A stretch of 41,881 bases of DNA, taken from Chloroflexota bacterium (GTDB lineage Bacteria > Chloroflexota > Chloroflexia > Chloroflexales > Roseiflexaceae). Position 1 is the stretch's first letter. Each line of letters begins with the position of its first letter. The stretch is taken from positions 1 to 41,881 of the forward strand of contig JACAEQ010000144.1 in assembly GCA_013388755.1 (NCBI GenBank). The letters are read 5' to 3'. Shown piece by piece: positions 25,121 to 32,906 of the stretch. Below the pieces are notes generated by a model. That model ran no database searches. It was not told where the DNA came from and worked only from the letters and a program-made list of their open reading frames with translations. A program made the position numbers and the translations under genes.

Positions 25121-25809
25121 ACAGACTCCTCCGTGGACTGAACCGGTAACCAGGGAACGCTGCTGGCGCGCGTGATGGCATCGATTGGCGCCACGACATC
25201 AACCCCCTGGCGACCGACAAGCAGGAAACTGGCGTGATAGAGGAGCATATTGTCACTGACACGATAAACGCGCGCTTCCGTCATGGGCAGATAGCGCAGC
25301 CGTTCATCGTTCAGTTCATCTTTGAGGCGTTTACCGGGCCGCACATACAGATAGCCGAGCACCGCCAGATCGCCGCCACGGACGGCGCACAACAGCGCAT
25401 CTTTCGGGACCCGCACCGCAAAATACTTTCCTTTTTCGTTGACGCGCACACCCAGGTCGTCGTGCTCACGGAGCAGCGGCTCAGGCTCGACAGACGGCTC
25501 AAGCCACGGTGTCGCGCGAATATTGGCCAGTGCGTCGAGCTCGCCAATCAGCAGGATTTCGCGGAAGGCCACCAGCAGGAACGCCGTCTGCAACAAAAAG
25601 GCCTCGTCAGCCGCGCTATACACGCGCGCGTCCGTCACCGGGAGGAACGAGGCCGGGTCGCTATTCAGTTCATCGGTGAGGCGATTGCCTGGCCGGACAT
25701 ACACCGACCCGATGATGATCTTGCCGGCGGTGCGAATGAAGGCGGTTACCGCGTCTTTTGTGATCCGCGGCGTGAAATACTTGCCCTTTTCATCAATCCG
25801 TACGTCCAT
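25117..25809 (-). CDS. Internally duplicated protein, unknown family
   Basis: 230 aa. Two tandem copies of a domain of about 95 aa. Each copy opens with an NEKGKYF or DEKGKYF motif, then (V/I)xKDA, then YVRPGxRLxDELN, a (L/F)LPxT(D/E)ARVY stretch and a hydrophobic (A/S)FLLV segment. I do not recognise the domain. The spacing suggests a beta-rich fold used twice in one chain. I chose the ATG at 25809 because CGAGGAG lies four bases upstream, and longer in-frame sequence to 25929 has a different composition. The stop overlaps the AAA+ start (ATGA), so translation is probably coupled. It may be a regulator or structural partner of the AAA+/CpaF machine. Confidence 0.75.
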   Translation of the reverse strand: MDVRIDEKGKYFTPRITKDAVTAFIRTAGKIIIGSVYVRPGNRLTDELNSDPASFLPVTDARVYSAADEAFLLQTAFLLVAFREILLIGELDALANIRATPWLEPSVEPEPLLREHDDLGVRVNEKGKYFAVRVPKDALLCAVRGGDLAVLGYLYVRPGKRLKDELNDERLRYLPMTEARVYRVSDNMLLYHASFLLVGRQGVDVVAPIDAITRASSVPWLPVQSTEESV

Positions 25810-25936
25810 ACGACTCCTCGTGCTGCAACACAGGTCCTCAACCCATGTATCCGGGTGCCGATCGGAACTGCGCGTGGATGCGTGCCGGCGAAACCGCGAG
25901 GTGGGGGACGGCGCAAGCGTGGCGACCAATCCGTGC

Positions 25937-26094
25937 CTATCGAAAAAACGATACGCCGCATGTCATTGCGCGGAGCGTCAGCGATAGCGTGCAGCGAGCG
26001 ACGCGTGGCTGCAGCAATCTCCGCTCGCGCCGCTCGATGGCGTCGCTTTGTGCGCCATGACATCCAGCCATCCGTTATGTGGCCAGGCACTAAA
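25937..26094. repeat. R1 element, copy 4 (diverged)
   Basis: Begins TGCCTATCGAAAAAACGAT and contains TGTCATTGCGCGGAGCGTCAGCGATAGCG, AGCAATCTCC and a facing CGCCATGACATCC arm, ending GGCACTAAAG. It is a worn relative of copies 1-3. It lies between the duplicated-domain gene and the TPR gene. The remaining 25810-25936 and 26095-26191 hold no gene I can support. Confidence 0.55.
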
Positions 26095-26191
26095 GAACCG
26101 GACGCCTGGCGTGGCATCCGGTTCAAGTATAGTCGAAGAGATTATGCAGGAGCAATAGTACAGCGGAGCTACATCATAGTAGGCATAGCGC

Positions 26192-27043
26192 CTATTCCTC
26201 ACTCAGATCTTCATCTTCGCCAATATCCTGTTCGATCTCTTCGAGACCAAGTTCCTCCTCTTCGCCGCCAAAGACCTCTTCCTCAACTTCTTCACGCTCT
26301 TCGACGCCTTCTTCTTCCTCAAGAATATCCTCGCCGAAATCGTCGAATTGCGCGCCACCGATGAAGCCACCACGGAATGCGCCCTCACTCAGCTTGCCCG
26401 GGAACGAGACGCGGCCACGCTGGGTAGGTGACTGGAACGTCTCACGAATCAGCACGCGAAGCTGGCGCCCATCAATATGGGCAACGGCCGCGGCATAGCG
26501 ATTACCGCCAGCCATCAATTCGCCAAGCCGCTGTGCCAGCTTGGGTTCGATCCGCCCGAGCAGCGTGCCTTCGGTATCATACACCGCTACACCACGGCCG
26601 TCGGTGCGGAGTTCGACTTTCTCGCCCGTGACGACGGCGGCAAGCGCCGGGCCACGCTGCACATCGATCAAGGAAGTCAGCGCCGTCTTGCCGACCTCGG
26701 TGATGAACAGGCGCAGATCAACCAGCTGGCGCCCGGCCTTGAGCGAGACAGAATGGGTCGCCGAACGAGCCAGCAACTCCTCTATGCGATCCAGGTTCTT
26801 CCGCGCGATCAGATTGTTGGGCGTCAGGCGCAGCGCATTGCGATATGCATCGCGCGCTTCCGCCAGGCGGCCCAGTTCAAAATACGCCTTGCCGAGCCGA
26901 TTATAGGTATCGGTGCTCTCACCAAGGCTGATCAGTTGCTCATTCACCTCTACCGCTTCATCCCAGCGATTCTTTGCCGCCAGTTCGACCGCCTGGTTCT
27001 GTAACCGGCGGTGCAAGCGCAGCTTTTCATCCTGCCTGGTCAA
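26192..27043 (-). CDS. TPR protein with strongly acidic C-terminal tail
   Basis: 283 aa. Residues about 5-90 form TPR-like hairpins (NRWDEAVEVNEQLISLG, DTYNRLGKAYFELGRLAEA, NALRLTPNNLIARKNL). The middle (100-215) is a mixed domain with VYDTEGTLLGRIEPKLAQRL that may be HIRAN-like, though this is uncertain. The last 50 residues are almost wholly Glu, Asp and Gly. I prefer a TTG start at 27043 because AAGGAG lies six bases before it. A GTG at 27067 without a ribosome site would add eight residues that include the ribosome-site sequence itself. It follows the CPBP gene by about 60 bases, in the same orientation. Confidence 0.75.
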   Translation of the reverse strand: MTRQDEKLRLHRRLQNQAVELAAKNRWDEAVEVNEQLISLGESTDTYNRLGKAYFELGRLAEARDAYRNALRLTPNNLIARKNLDRIEELLARSATHSVSLKAGRQLVDLRLFITEVGKTALTSLIDVQRGPALAAVVTGEKVELRTDGRGVAVYDTEGTLLGRIEPKLAQRLGELMAGGNRYAAAVAHIDGRQLRVLIRETFQSPTQRGRVSFPGKLSEGAFRGGFIGGAQFDDFGEDILEEEEGVEEREEVEEEVFGGEEEELGLEEIEQDIGEDEDLSEE

Positions 27044-27105
27044 GGTATGCTCCTTGTTATCAAGCACAGGCGCGTTTCACCCGTGCGACGATGCGTGTTC
27101 AGGCA

Positions 27106-27942
27106 TCAGAGTTGCGGGCACGCACCTGGATTATTCACACAGGTCAACAATGCCGCGAACGCAATACCGTTGTTCAGTGCGTGTGCCACGATCCCCGGCA
27201 ACAGGCTACCAGTGCGATCGAATCCCCACGCAAGTGCCAGCCCGATCAGAAACGACGGTATCAGCAATCCCAGAACTCCTTCGGTCGCGGCCAGTGAATG
27301 GGCCAGCGCGAAGAGCAGCGCGCTGACGCCATAGGCACATATGATCCACGGACGTGAGGTGCCGGCGAGGCGGCGCAGCGAGCCGAACAGATAGCCACGA
27401 AACAGGACTTCTTCCCCAATCGGCGCCAGCACAGCCGCACCAAGCAAGAACAGCGCCTGGCCAGCATAGTCGCCGGCGAACAATGGATAGAGCGCAGCCT
27501 GATTCTGGCGAATGCCGAGCGCCACAAAGACCGCACCTGCAGCGCCGTTCAATATCAAGGTGAGAACACTCAAGCCGATACCGAACATTACCAGCCGGAG
27601 CGGTCGTGGCGCAGTAAAACCGAGTACATGCAACGGCTCGCGGCGCAACGCGCGGACGCGCACCACCGGAATGCCGGCAAAGACCGCGTTCTGCAACACG
27701 AGCAAGACCAGCATCCCGTCGCTGCCAACCAGACGCAACGCTTCATCACGGCCCAGTTGCCCCAGCGTATTCAGATCGAGCCCGCTCTGCGCCGCACGTA
27801 CCATGATCACTGCGCCAACAACCAGAATGCTCAGCATCAGGGTCGCAAGGGCTGCCAGCAACAGGTCAATCACGAGCGCACCGATTATTGCGCGCGGCGC
27901 GGCAATCGGCGGCGGCCCCGGTTGCGGAATGCGCGCCTGCAT
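27106..27942 (-). CDS. CPBP (CAAX/Abi) intramembrane metalloprotease
   Basis: 278 aa. About eight hydrophobic helices. Motifs: APIGEEVLFRGYLFG (motif 1, EExxxR), FALAHS (motif 2) and HALNNG near the C-terminus (motif 3), which give the expected Glu, Arg and His set of Type II CAAX-like proteases. Substrates in bacteria are mostly unknown. Longer in-frame sequence to 28110 overlaps miaB, so the ATG at 27942 is preferred: the miaB stop and this start share one base (TGATG), a sign of translational coupling. Confidence 0.85.
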   Translation of the reverse strand: MQARIPQPGPPPIAAPRAIIGALVIDLLLAALATLMLSILVVGAVIMVRAAQSGLDLNTLGQLGRDEALRLVGSDGMLVLLVLQNAVFAGIPVVRVRALRREPLHVLGFTAPRPLRLVMFGIGLSVLTLILNGAAGAVFVALGIRQNQAALYPLFAGDYAGQALFLLGAAVLAPIGEEVLFRGYLFGSLRRLAGTSRPWIICAYGVSALLFALAHSLAATEGVLGLLIPSFLIGLALAWGFDRTGSLLPGIVAHALNNGIAFAALLTCVNNPGACPQL

Positions 27943-29351
27943 CAACCGTACACTCCATCGCCAGGTGTCACCCGTTCGGCTGGCTGAACCAGCGAACCCT
28001 GCAGCGACCAGGGCCCGGTCTGCGTGATGCGCACCTGAACCAGGCGACCGGTCCACACAGCAGGATCGGCGAAGAAGACGAGTCTGTTTCCGGGCGTCCG
28101 GCCGCGCCATTTTCCTTTATGCTCACCCTCAACCAGCACTTCAACCGTCTGGTCGAGCAACGCGGCGTTGCGTTCCGTAGCGATCCGTTCCTGGAGACGC
28201 TCCAGTTCCACTCGCCGGGCCTGTTTCTCGCCCTCTGGCACGGCCAGTTCCGGGTCGAGTTCCATCTCGGCTGCGCGGGTACCTGGCCGGGGCGAGAATG
28301 CTGCAATATGAACCTTATCGAACCGGATCTCTTCCAGCAGTCGTTTTGTCCCATCGAAACGTTCGCGCGTCTCGCCAGGATGGCCGACGATGACATCGGT
28401 CGTCAGCGCAACATGTGGAACAGCGGCGCGGATCTTACCGATCAGGTCGCGATAACGCTGGACGGTATACCCGCGGCGCATCAGCCTGAGCAACGCATCA
28501 TCGCCCGCCTGCACCGGCAGATTTATATCCGGCATACAGCGTGGCAGTTCAGCAATCGCCGCAATCAGCCGATCGGTCATCCAGGCCGGATGAGAGGTCA
28601 GGAAGCGCAGGCGCTGCAACCCTGGCACCTGATGGACCGCACGCAGCAAATCGGCCAGGTCAGGGCGGCCAGGCAGATCGTGCCCCCACGAGTCGACGAT
28701 CTGGCCCAACAACGTAATCTCCTGTGCGCCACGCGCCACAATCCGGCGGCACTCCTCAACGATTTCCGCGAGCGGCCGGCTGCGTTCGCGCCCCCGGCGC
28801 AGTGGAATGACGCAGAACGAACACGACATATTGCAGCCATACTGGATCGGCACATGCACCGATACTGGCGGATGGTCCCAACGCGCGACCGGTAGCGCCG
28901 GTTCATCAAGTTGATAGATAGGATTTGGCGCAAGCGCCACCACCTCATCAACCGCCGACGGGGATACGAAGTGGTCAACCATCGGCAGGCGGCTCTGGAA
29001 GATCGACTGGTTGGCCGGGCCCACCATGCATCCCCACAGAACGATCCTCGTATCGGGCCGGGCGCGTTTCACGCGCTGCACTTCGCTCAACTTGCCAATG
29101 ATTCGCTCTTCCGCCGACGCACGCACACTGCATGAGTTGAGCACAATAAAGCTTGCATCCTCTGGCCGGTCGGCAGGCGCGTACCCCACGCCCTGGAGCG
29201 CAGCTTCGAGCCGCTCCGAATCAGAAACATTCATCTGGCAGCCGACTGTCCAGACATAGTAGCGACGCTCGCGCGGCGTCTGATCGCGCGACTGCTGTGC
29301 ACGCAACGCTTGCGCTTCGCCGGGCGTATGCACTGTAATATACTCTGCCAT
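27942..29351 (-). CDS. miaB: tRNA-2-methylthio-N6-dimethylallyladenosine synthase MiaB
   Basis: 469 aa. Radical-SAM methylthiotransferase acting on position 37 of tRNAs that carry i6A. N-terminal MTTase-domain cysteines are Cys38 (GCQMN), Cys74 (NSCSVR) and Cys108 (GCMV). The radical-SAM cluster is GCNMSCSFC with Cys173, 177 and 180, followed by RRGRERSRP. A C-terminal TRAM domain (QTVEVLVEGEHKGKWRGRTP) binds tRNA. All catalytic Cys are present. The first gene of an apparent operon with CPBP and probably the TPR gene. Confidence 0.95.
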   Translation of the reverse strand: MAEYITVHTPGEAQALRAQQSRDQTPRERRYYVWTVGCQMNVSDSERLEAALQGVGYAPADRPEDASFIVLNSCSVRASAEERIIGKLSEVQRVKRARPDTRIVLWGCMVGPANQSIFQSRLPMVDHFVSPSAVDEVVALAPNPIYQLDEPALPVARWDHPPVSVHVPIQYGCNMSCSFCVIPLRRGRERSRPLAEIVEECRRIVARGAQEITLLGQIVDSWGHDLPGRPDLADLLRAVHQVPGLQRLRFLTSHPAWMTDRLIAAIAELPRCMPDINLPVQAGDDALLRLMRRGYTVQRYRDLIGKIRAAVPHVALTTDVIVGHPGETRERFDGTKRLLEEIRFDKVHIAAFSPRPGTRAAEMELDPELAVPEGEKQARRVELERLQERIATERNAALLDQTVEVLVEGEHKGKWRGRTPGNRLVFFADPAVWTGRLVQVRITQTGPWSLQGSLVQPAERVTPGDGVYG

Positions 29352-29421
29352 TGCTCACTCTGGCGAGCACGGGCGCTCGCAGTCATGCACCGATTGATCC
29401 GCGTTTTTTGTGCGGAGCGTT

Positions 29422-29450
29422 ATTATAGCGAAGACTCGAGGCAGGGGCAA
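29422..29450 (-). promoter_or_regulatory. Promoter of miaB operon
   Basis: Minus strand: -35 TTGCCC (29450-29445), a 17-base spacer and -10 TATAAT (29427-29422). Transcription would start near 29415 and give a leader of about 64 nt. Confidence 0.55.
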
Positions 29451-29542
29451 GGAAAGGCTACAGCGATCGTGAACAGTAACGCTACAGCACACGCAGGCCG
29501 GAGCAACATGCGCGCTCTGGATCTCGGCCGGTCAGTTGCCGA

Positions 29543-30181
29543 TTACCACACAATAATCGGGAGGTCGGTCGCAATACTACGGTCAGCCGCCTCGCGCAAT
29601 ACCGCAAGACAGCGCAACGCCGGGCTGGTGGCGGGCACGCCAGCGGCAACCAGCATCCCCTCCAGTTCCACAAGTTCACGCTGTAGCCCGATCGACGAGC
29701 CGAAACTTACAACTGCTTCTTCCAGTGGCTCATCGTCATCGTCATCGTCCGGCTCGACAGCAATCCAGATCGGCTCGGCAAAGTCGGTTGGCAGATAGTA
29801 GCCGCCTTCGGCCTGGTGCTTGACCAGATGCGGAAAACGGGTTGGCTTTTCGTCTTCCCAGATTGCGACCAGCAACGGGTCAGGCTCGCCATCGAGTTCA
29901 GCTTCTGGCGCCAGCAACCGCTGGATATCCTGGTTATGTTCCAGGTAGACCGCAAGCAGACGCAGCAAAAACAGATCGCGGTAGCGTTCGATGCCGCCCT
30001 CCCAGACTTCGACACCCGGGCGCGACAACAGGTCGGCCTCGACACCTTCTTCGCGCAATAACTCCTGAACATCAGCGAGCCACTCGCGCTCTTCTTCATA
30101 GAGATCGCGATCTTCTTCCGGCAAGGTTGTAAACATGGAACCAACCAGAAGATCCAGTTCCGTCATGCCATTATCGGGCAT
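29543..30181 (-). CDS. Acidic protein, unknown function
   Basis: 212 aa. I do not recognise a domain. The protein is mostly alpha-helical in composition, strongly acidic overall and includes a run of six Asp (EPDDDDDDEP near residue 145). A helical N-terminal half (EEDRDLYEEEREWLADVQEL) precedes a Trp/Pro/Tyr-containing core and an Ala/Leu-rich C-terminus. I chose the ATG at 30181 because AAGGA lies eight bases upstream. ATGs at 30166 and 30214 are possible. It is divergent from the VanW-like gene, with its own promoter. Confidence 0.65.
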   Translation of the reverse strand: MPDNGMTELDLLVGSMFTTLPEEDRDLYEEEREWLADVQELLREEGVEADLLSRPGVEVWEGGIERYRDLFLLRLLAVYLEHNQDIQRLLAPEAELDGEPDPLLVAIWEDEKPTRFPHLVKHQAEGGYYLPTDFAEPIWIAVEPDDDDDDEPLEEAVVSFGSSIGLQRELVELEGMLVAAGVPATSPALRCLAVLREAADRSIATDLPIIVW

Positions 30182-30227
30182 ATGGCAGATCCTTTTCGCC
30201 AGATGGATCATCATCCCAGCACTCTGG

Positions 30228-30236
30228 AGTATACCA
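30228..30236 (-). promoter_or_regulatory. Extended -10 promoter of acidic-protein gene
   Basis: Minus-strand TG-G-TATACT. Predicted start near 30221, leader about 40 nt. It faces away from the VanW promoter, whose -35 begins only 22 bases away. Confidence 0.5.
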
Positions 30237-30257
30237 TGATCTCTCAGCTTCTGATCA

Positions 30258-30287
30258 TTGACAGCCCTCGTCCATCTAGAGTATAGT
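30258..30287 (+). promoter_or_regulatory. Consensus-like promoter of VanW gene
   Basis: -35 TTGACA (30258-30263, perfect), an 18-base spacer and -10 TATAGT (30282-30287). Predicted start near 30294, with a leader of about 115 nt to the GTG at 30409. Confidence 0.65.
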
Positions 30288-30408
30288 GATGCAGCGCCGC
30301 TTCAGCGCGGTTTGTGGCGCCGCTCCGCGCCAGAATCAGTCACTCCACAGATGTTCCAGGCCAGGCAGGGTACCGTTCCTGGCCATCCGTAGTGTGCTGG
30401 AGGTTTTC

Positions 30409-32445
30409 GTGTCGGCTGACCAGGCGAATTTCTCGCCGACGGCGGAACTGGCCGATCGTGGCGGCCCGCCGTCGGATCTTCGTGCACGCTCCCGCGCGCA
30501 GCGCCCGCGCCGGCGTGGCCCGGGCTGGGGATTGTTTACGCTCTGTGTGGTTGCCGTTGCTTTCCTGGGTGCAACCAGCGGGGTGTTGTATTTCACTCGC
30601 TCATACCAGGGGCGCATCTATCCCAATATCTCCGTTCAAGGCATCGCCGTGGGCGACATGACGCCGCAGCAGGCTGAGGCGGCATTGCGGGCGCGCTATG
30701 AAGCGTTCCTGCGACAGCCGGTGATGATTACCTATGGCGACCGGCAATGGGCGCCAGCGCTGGATGAACTGGGCATGACATTCGACTTCCGTGGCGCGAT
30801 TGATGCAGCTTACAATGCCGGTCGTGGCCACGGCACGCTCGACGACCTGCAAGAGGTCGCGGCAATCTGGCAGCACGGTCTTGAACTGCCACTGCGGGTC
30901 TCGTATGATGAGACCCGGGCACAGGCGTACCTTGCCAGGCTCGCACGGGAAATTGAGCGTGCGCCGGCAGATGCGCAGGTGCGCCTCGATGGATCACAGG
31001 TTGCAGTTGTGGGGGCGATCGTTGGCCGGCAGGTGCTGGTTGATGCGACCTTGAGCCAGCTTTCCAGCGGGCTGCAGGCGTTCATGCCCGCCACCATCCC
31101 GCTTCAGACACGCGAATTGCCACCGCGCCTCGATGATGCAACCGTCAAGGCTGCGCGAACGCAGATCGAGACAATTCTGCAAGGGCCACTCACATTGCGT
31201 GTCGGCAAGAATGAATATGAGTGGACGATCAGCGACCTGGCGCAGATGATCGATATCACGCGCGTTGTTTCGGCGGATGGAGATCGGGTATCGGTGACGC
31301 TCAACGACGAGCAGGTCGAGCGCCGCCTGCGCGAAATTGCTGATGCCACCGAGCAAAAAGGGACCAACCCACGTGTAGCCTGGAACAATGGGGATCTCCA
31401 GATCATCAGGCCCGGCAAACCAGGTTTGCGGGTTGATGAAGCACGGGCGCGCGACATGGTCCTCGCTGCCGTTACCGGTCGCGACCGGGAATTCGAATTA
31501 CCGATGGCCCCTATCGACCCACCCGTTACTGAGGCCAATCTGGATCAGCTCGGCTTACGCGAACTGGTAAGTATCGGAAAGAGCGATTTCACTGGTTCAG
31601 CCGCCTATCGCGTCCATAATATCGGCGTCGGGATGCAGTTGCTCAACGGTATTCTGATTGCACCCGGCGAAGAGTTTTCGTTCAACAAGAATATCGGCCA
31701 GATTAATGCCGCCAACGGCTTTGTCGAAGGTGCGGCCATTATCCAGAACCGGACACAGCAGGAGTTTGGCGGGGGTATTTGCCAGGACTCAACGACGCTC
31801 TTTCGCGCGGCGTTCTGGGCTGGCCTGCCAATTACCGAACGCTGGGGGCACTCGTTCTATATCAGCTGGTATGACAGGTATGCCCTGGGGCCACGCGGTA
31901 ATGGCCCCGGCCTCGATGCCACCATTTTCACCGGCGGTCCGGATCTGAAGTTTGTCAACGACACCGGCGCCTGGCTCCTGATCCAGGCATGGTCGAACCC
32001 GAAGACCGGCGTGGCGCAAATTGAATTGTACGGCACCAGGCCAGCGCGCACCGTTGACCTGACTCAGAAAGTGTATGATTATCAGCCGGCGCCACCCAAC
32101 CCGGTGTACGTTGCCGATCCGGAGGTACCAGTTGGCACAATCAAGCATACCGATAAAGCGCGTGGCGGAATGACGATTGATGTCTATCGCCTGGTCGTGG
32201 AGAATGGTGTACCGCGCGCGCCCGAGTTGTTTCGCACACGGTTCCGCCCCTGGCCCAATATTTATACCCTCAACCCGGCTGACTTCGGGCCAGACGGCAA
32301 GCCGTTGATTACCCCGCAACCAACCGAACAGCCGGCGCCTCCTCCTGCTGAGCAGCCGGCGCCTCCTGGCGTTGAGCAGCAACCCCCCGCACCGGACGCG
32401 CAACCGGCGCCGACCCCTGAAGTGAGCCAGCCAGCGAGTGGCTGA
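30409..32445 (+). CDS. VanW-family cell-envelope protein
   Basis: 678 aa from a GTG with GGAGG five bases upstream. Layout: a basic N-terminal cytoplasmic stretch, one transmembrane helix (about residues 44-64, LFTLCVVAVAFLGATSGVLY), two peptidoglycan-binding-4-like domains (about 75-330), the VanW domain (about 400-560) with EEFSFNKNIGQINAANGF and GGGICQDSTTLFRA, then a Pro/Gln/Glu-rich C-terminal tail. VanW is named after vancomycin operons but is widespread as a surface protein linked to cell-wall structure. There is no sign of a resistance cluster. R2 repeat copy B starts 15 bases after the stop. Confidence 0.9.
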   Translation: MSADQANFSPTAELADRGGPPSDLRARSRAQRPRRRGPGWGLFTLCVVAVAFLGATSGVLYFTRSYQGRIYPNISVQGIAVGDMTPQQAEAALRARYEAFLRQPVMITYGDRQWAPALDELGMTFDFRGAIDAAYNAGRGHGTLDDLQEVAAIWQHGLELPLRVSYDETRAQAYLARLAREIERAPADAQVRLDGSQVAVVGAIVGRQVLVDATLSQLSSGLQAFMPATIPLQTRELPPRLDDATVKAARTQIETILQGPLTLRVGKNEYEWTISDLAQMIDITRVVSADGDRVSVTLNDEQVERRLREIADATEQKGTNPRVAWNNGDLQIIRPGKPGLRVDEARARDMVLAAVTGRDREFELPMAPIDPPVTEANLDQLGLRELVSIGKSDFTGSAAYRVHNIGVGMQLLNGILIAPGEEFSFNKNIGQINAANGFVEGAAIIQNRTQQEFGGGICQDSTTLFRAAFWAGLPITERWGHSFYISWYDRYALGPRGNGPGLDATIFTGGPDLKFVNDTGAWLLIQAWSNPKTGVAQIELYGTRPARTVDLTQKVYDYQPAPPNPVYVADPEVPVGTIKHTDKARGGMTIDVYRLVVENGVPRAPELFRTRFRPWPNIYTLNPADFGPDGKPLITPQPTEQPAPPPAEQPAPPGVEQQPPAPDAQPAPTPEVSQPASG

Positions 32446-32460
32446 CGCTACCTGTTTGGT

Positions 32461-32582
32461 GCCAATACCTTTCAAATACGCCCGTCACCCTCACCCCGGC
32501 CCCCGCAGGGGAGGGAGTCCGGCTCCTCCCCCAGCGGGGGGAGGTTGGACGGGGGACTGTGCGGTGCGTCAAGCCTTATTTG
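32461..32582 (+). repeat. R2 repeat, copy B
   Basis: Outer end GCCAATACCTTTCAAATACG, then CACCCTCACCCC, a GC-rich double hairpin (GCCCCCGCAGGGG and CTCCTCCCCCAGCGGGGGGAG) and a tail GTGCGGTGCGTCAAGCCTTATTTG. The right end has lost its GCAAGGTATTGGC terminus. It is in the same orientation as copy A. Confidence 0.75.
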
Positions 32583-32906
32583 ACTGGAGTGACGCGGCCA
32601 CGCATGCAATCGGCCAGCCGGGCGCATGCCAGGGCCCGTCCGCCGGCGGGATGGCGTTCTTTTCCGCGTTGCGACCGCCTTCCCGCCGCCGGATGATTGA
32701 CCCTGGAGGTCGTACCGCCCTCCAGGCCACCCTGCTGGTACGCCACCACGTCCATCGTGTTAATGAGCGCCCCCGGACAGTAGCTAACGTGTTGTCCGGG
32801 GTCCTGCATGGATATGGCAGTGCAGCCCGCGCACCTGATGAAGACGCTCCACCGGGGCATGTCGGGCGCGGTGGTTTTGCAGAGGCTGTCGGGCGCAATC
32901 CTGACG
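32583..32906. other. Intergenic stretch with two perfect hairpins
   Basis: No gene is supported. Two perfect inverted repeats stand out: CCTGGAGG at 32702-32709 with CCTCCAGG at 32719-32726, and CCCCGGACA at 32771-32779 with TGTCCGGGG at 32793-32801. The region lies 3' of both flanking convergent genes, so these may be terminators or part of a small structured RNA. No T tracts follow. Confidence 0.4.

Noticed and set aside
26110-26140. GGTTCAAGTATAGTCGAAG considered as a tRNA T-arm
   Set aside because: No acceptor stem or anticodon arm can be drawn around it.
27888-28895. Plus-strand open frame of about 335 codons opposite miaB
   Set aside because: Shadow of MiaB; no motifs, no ribosome site.
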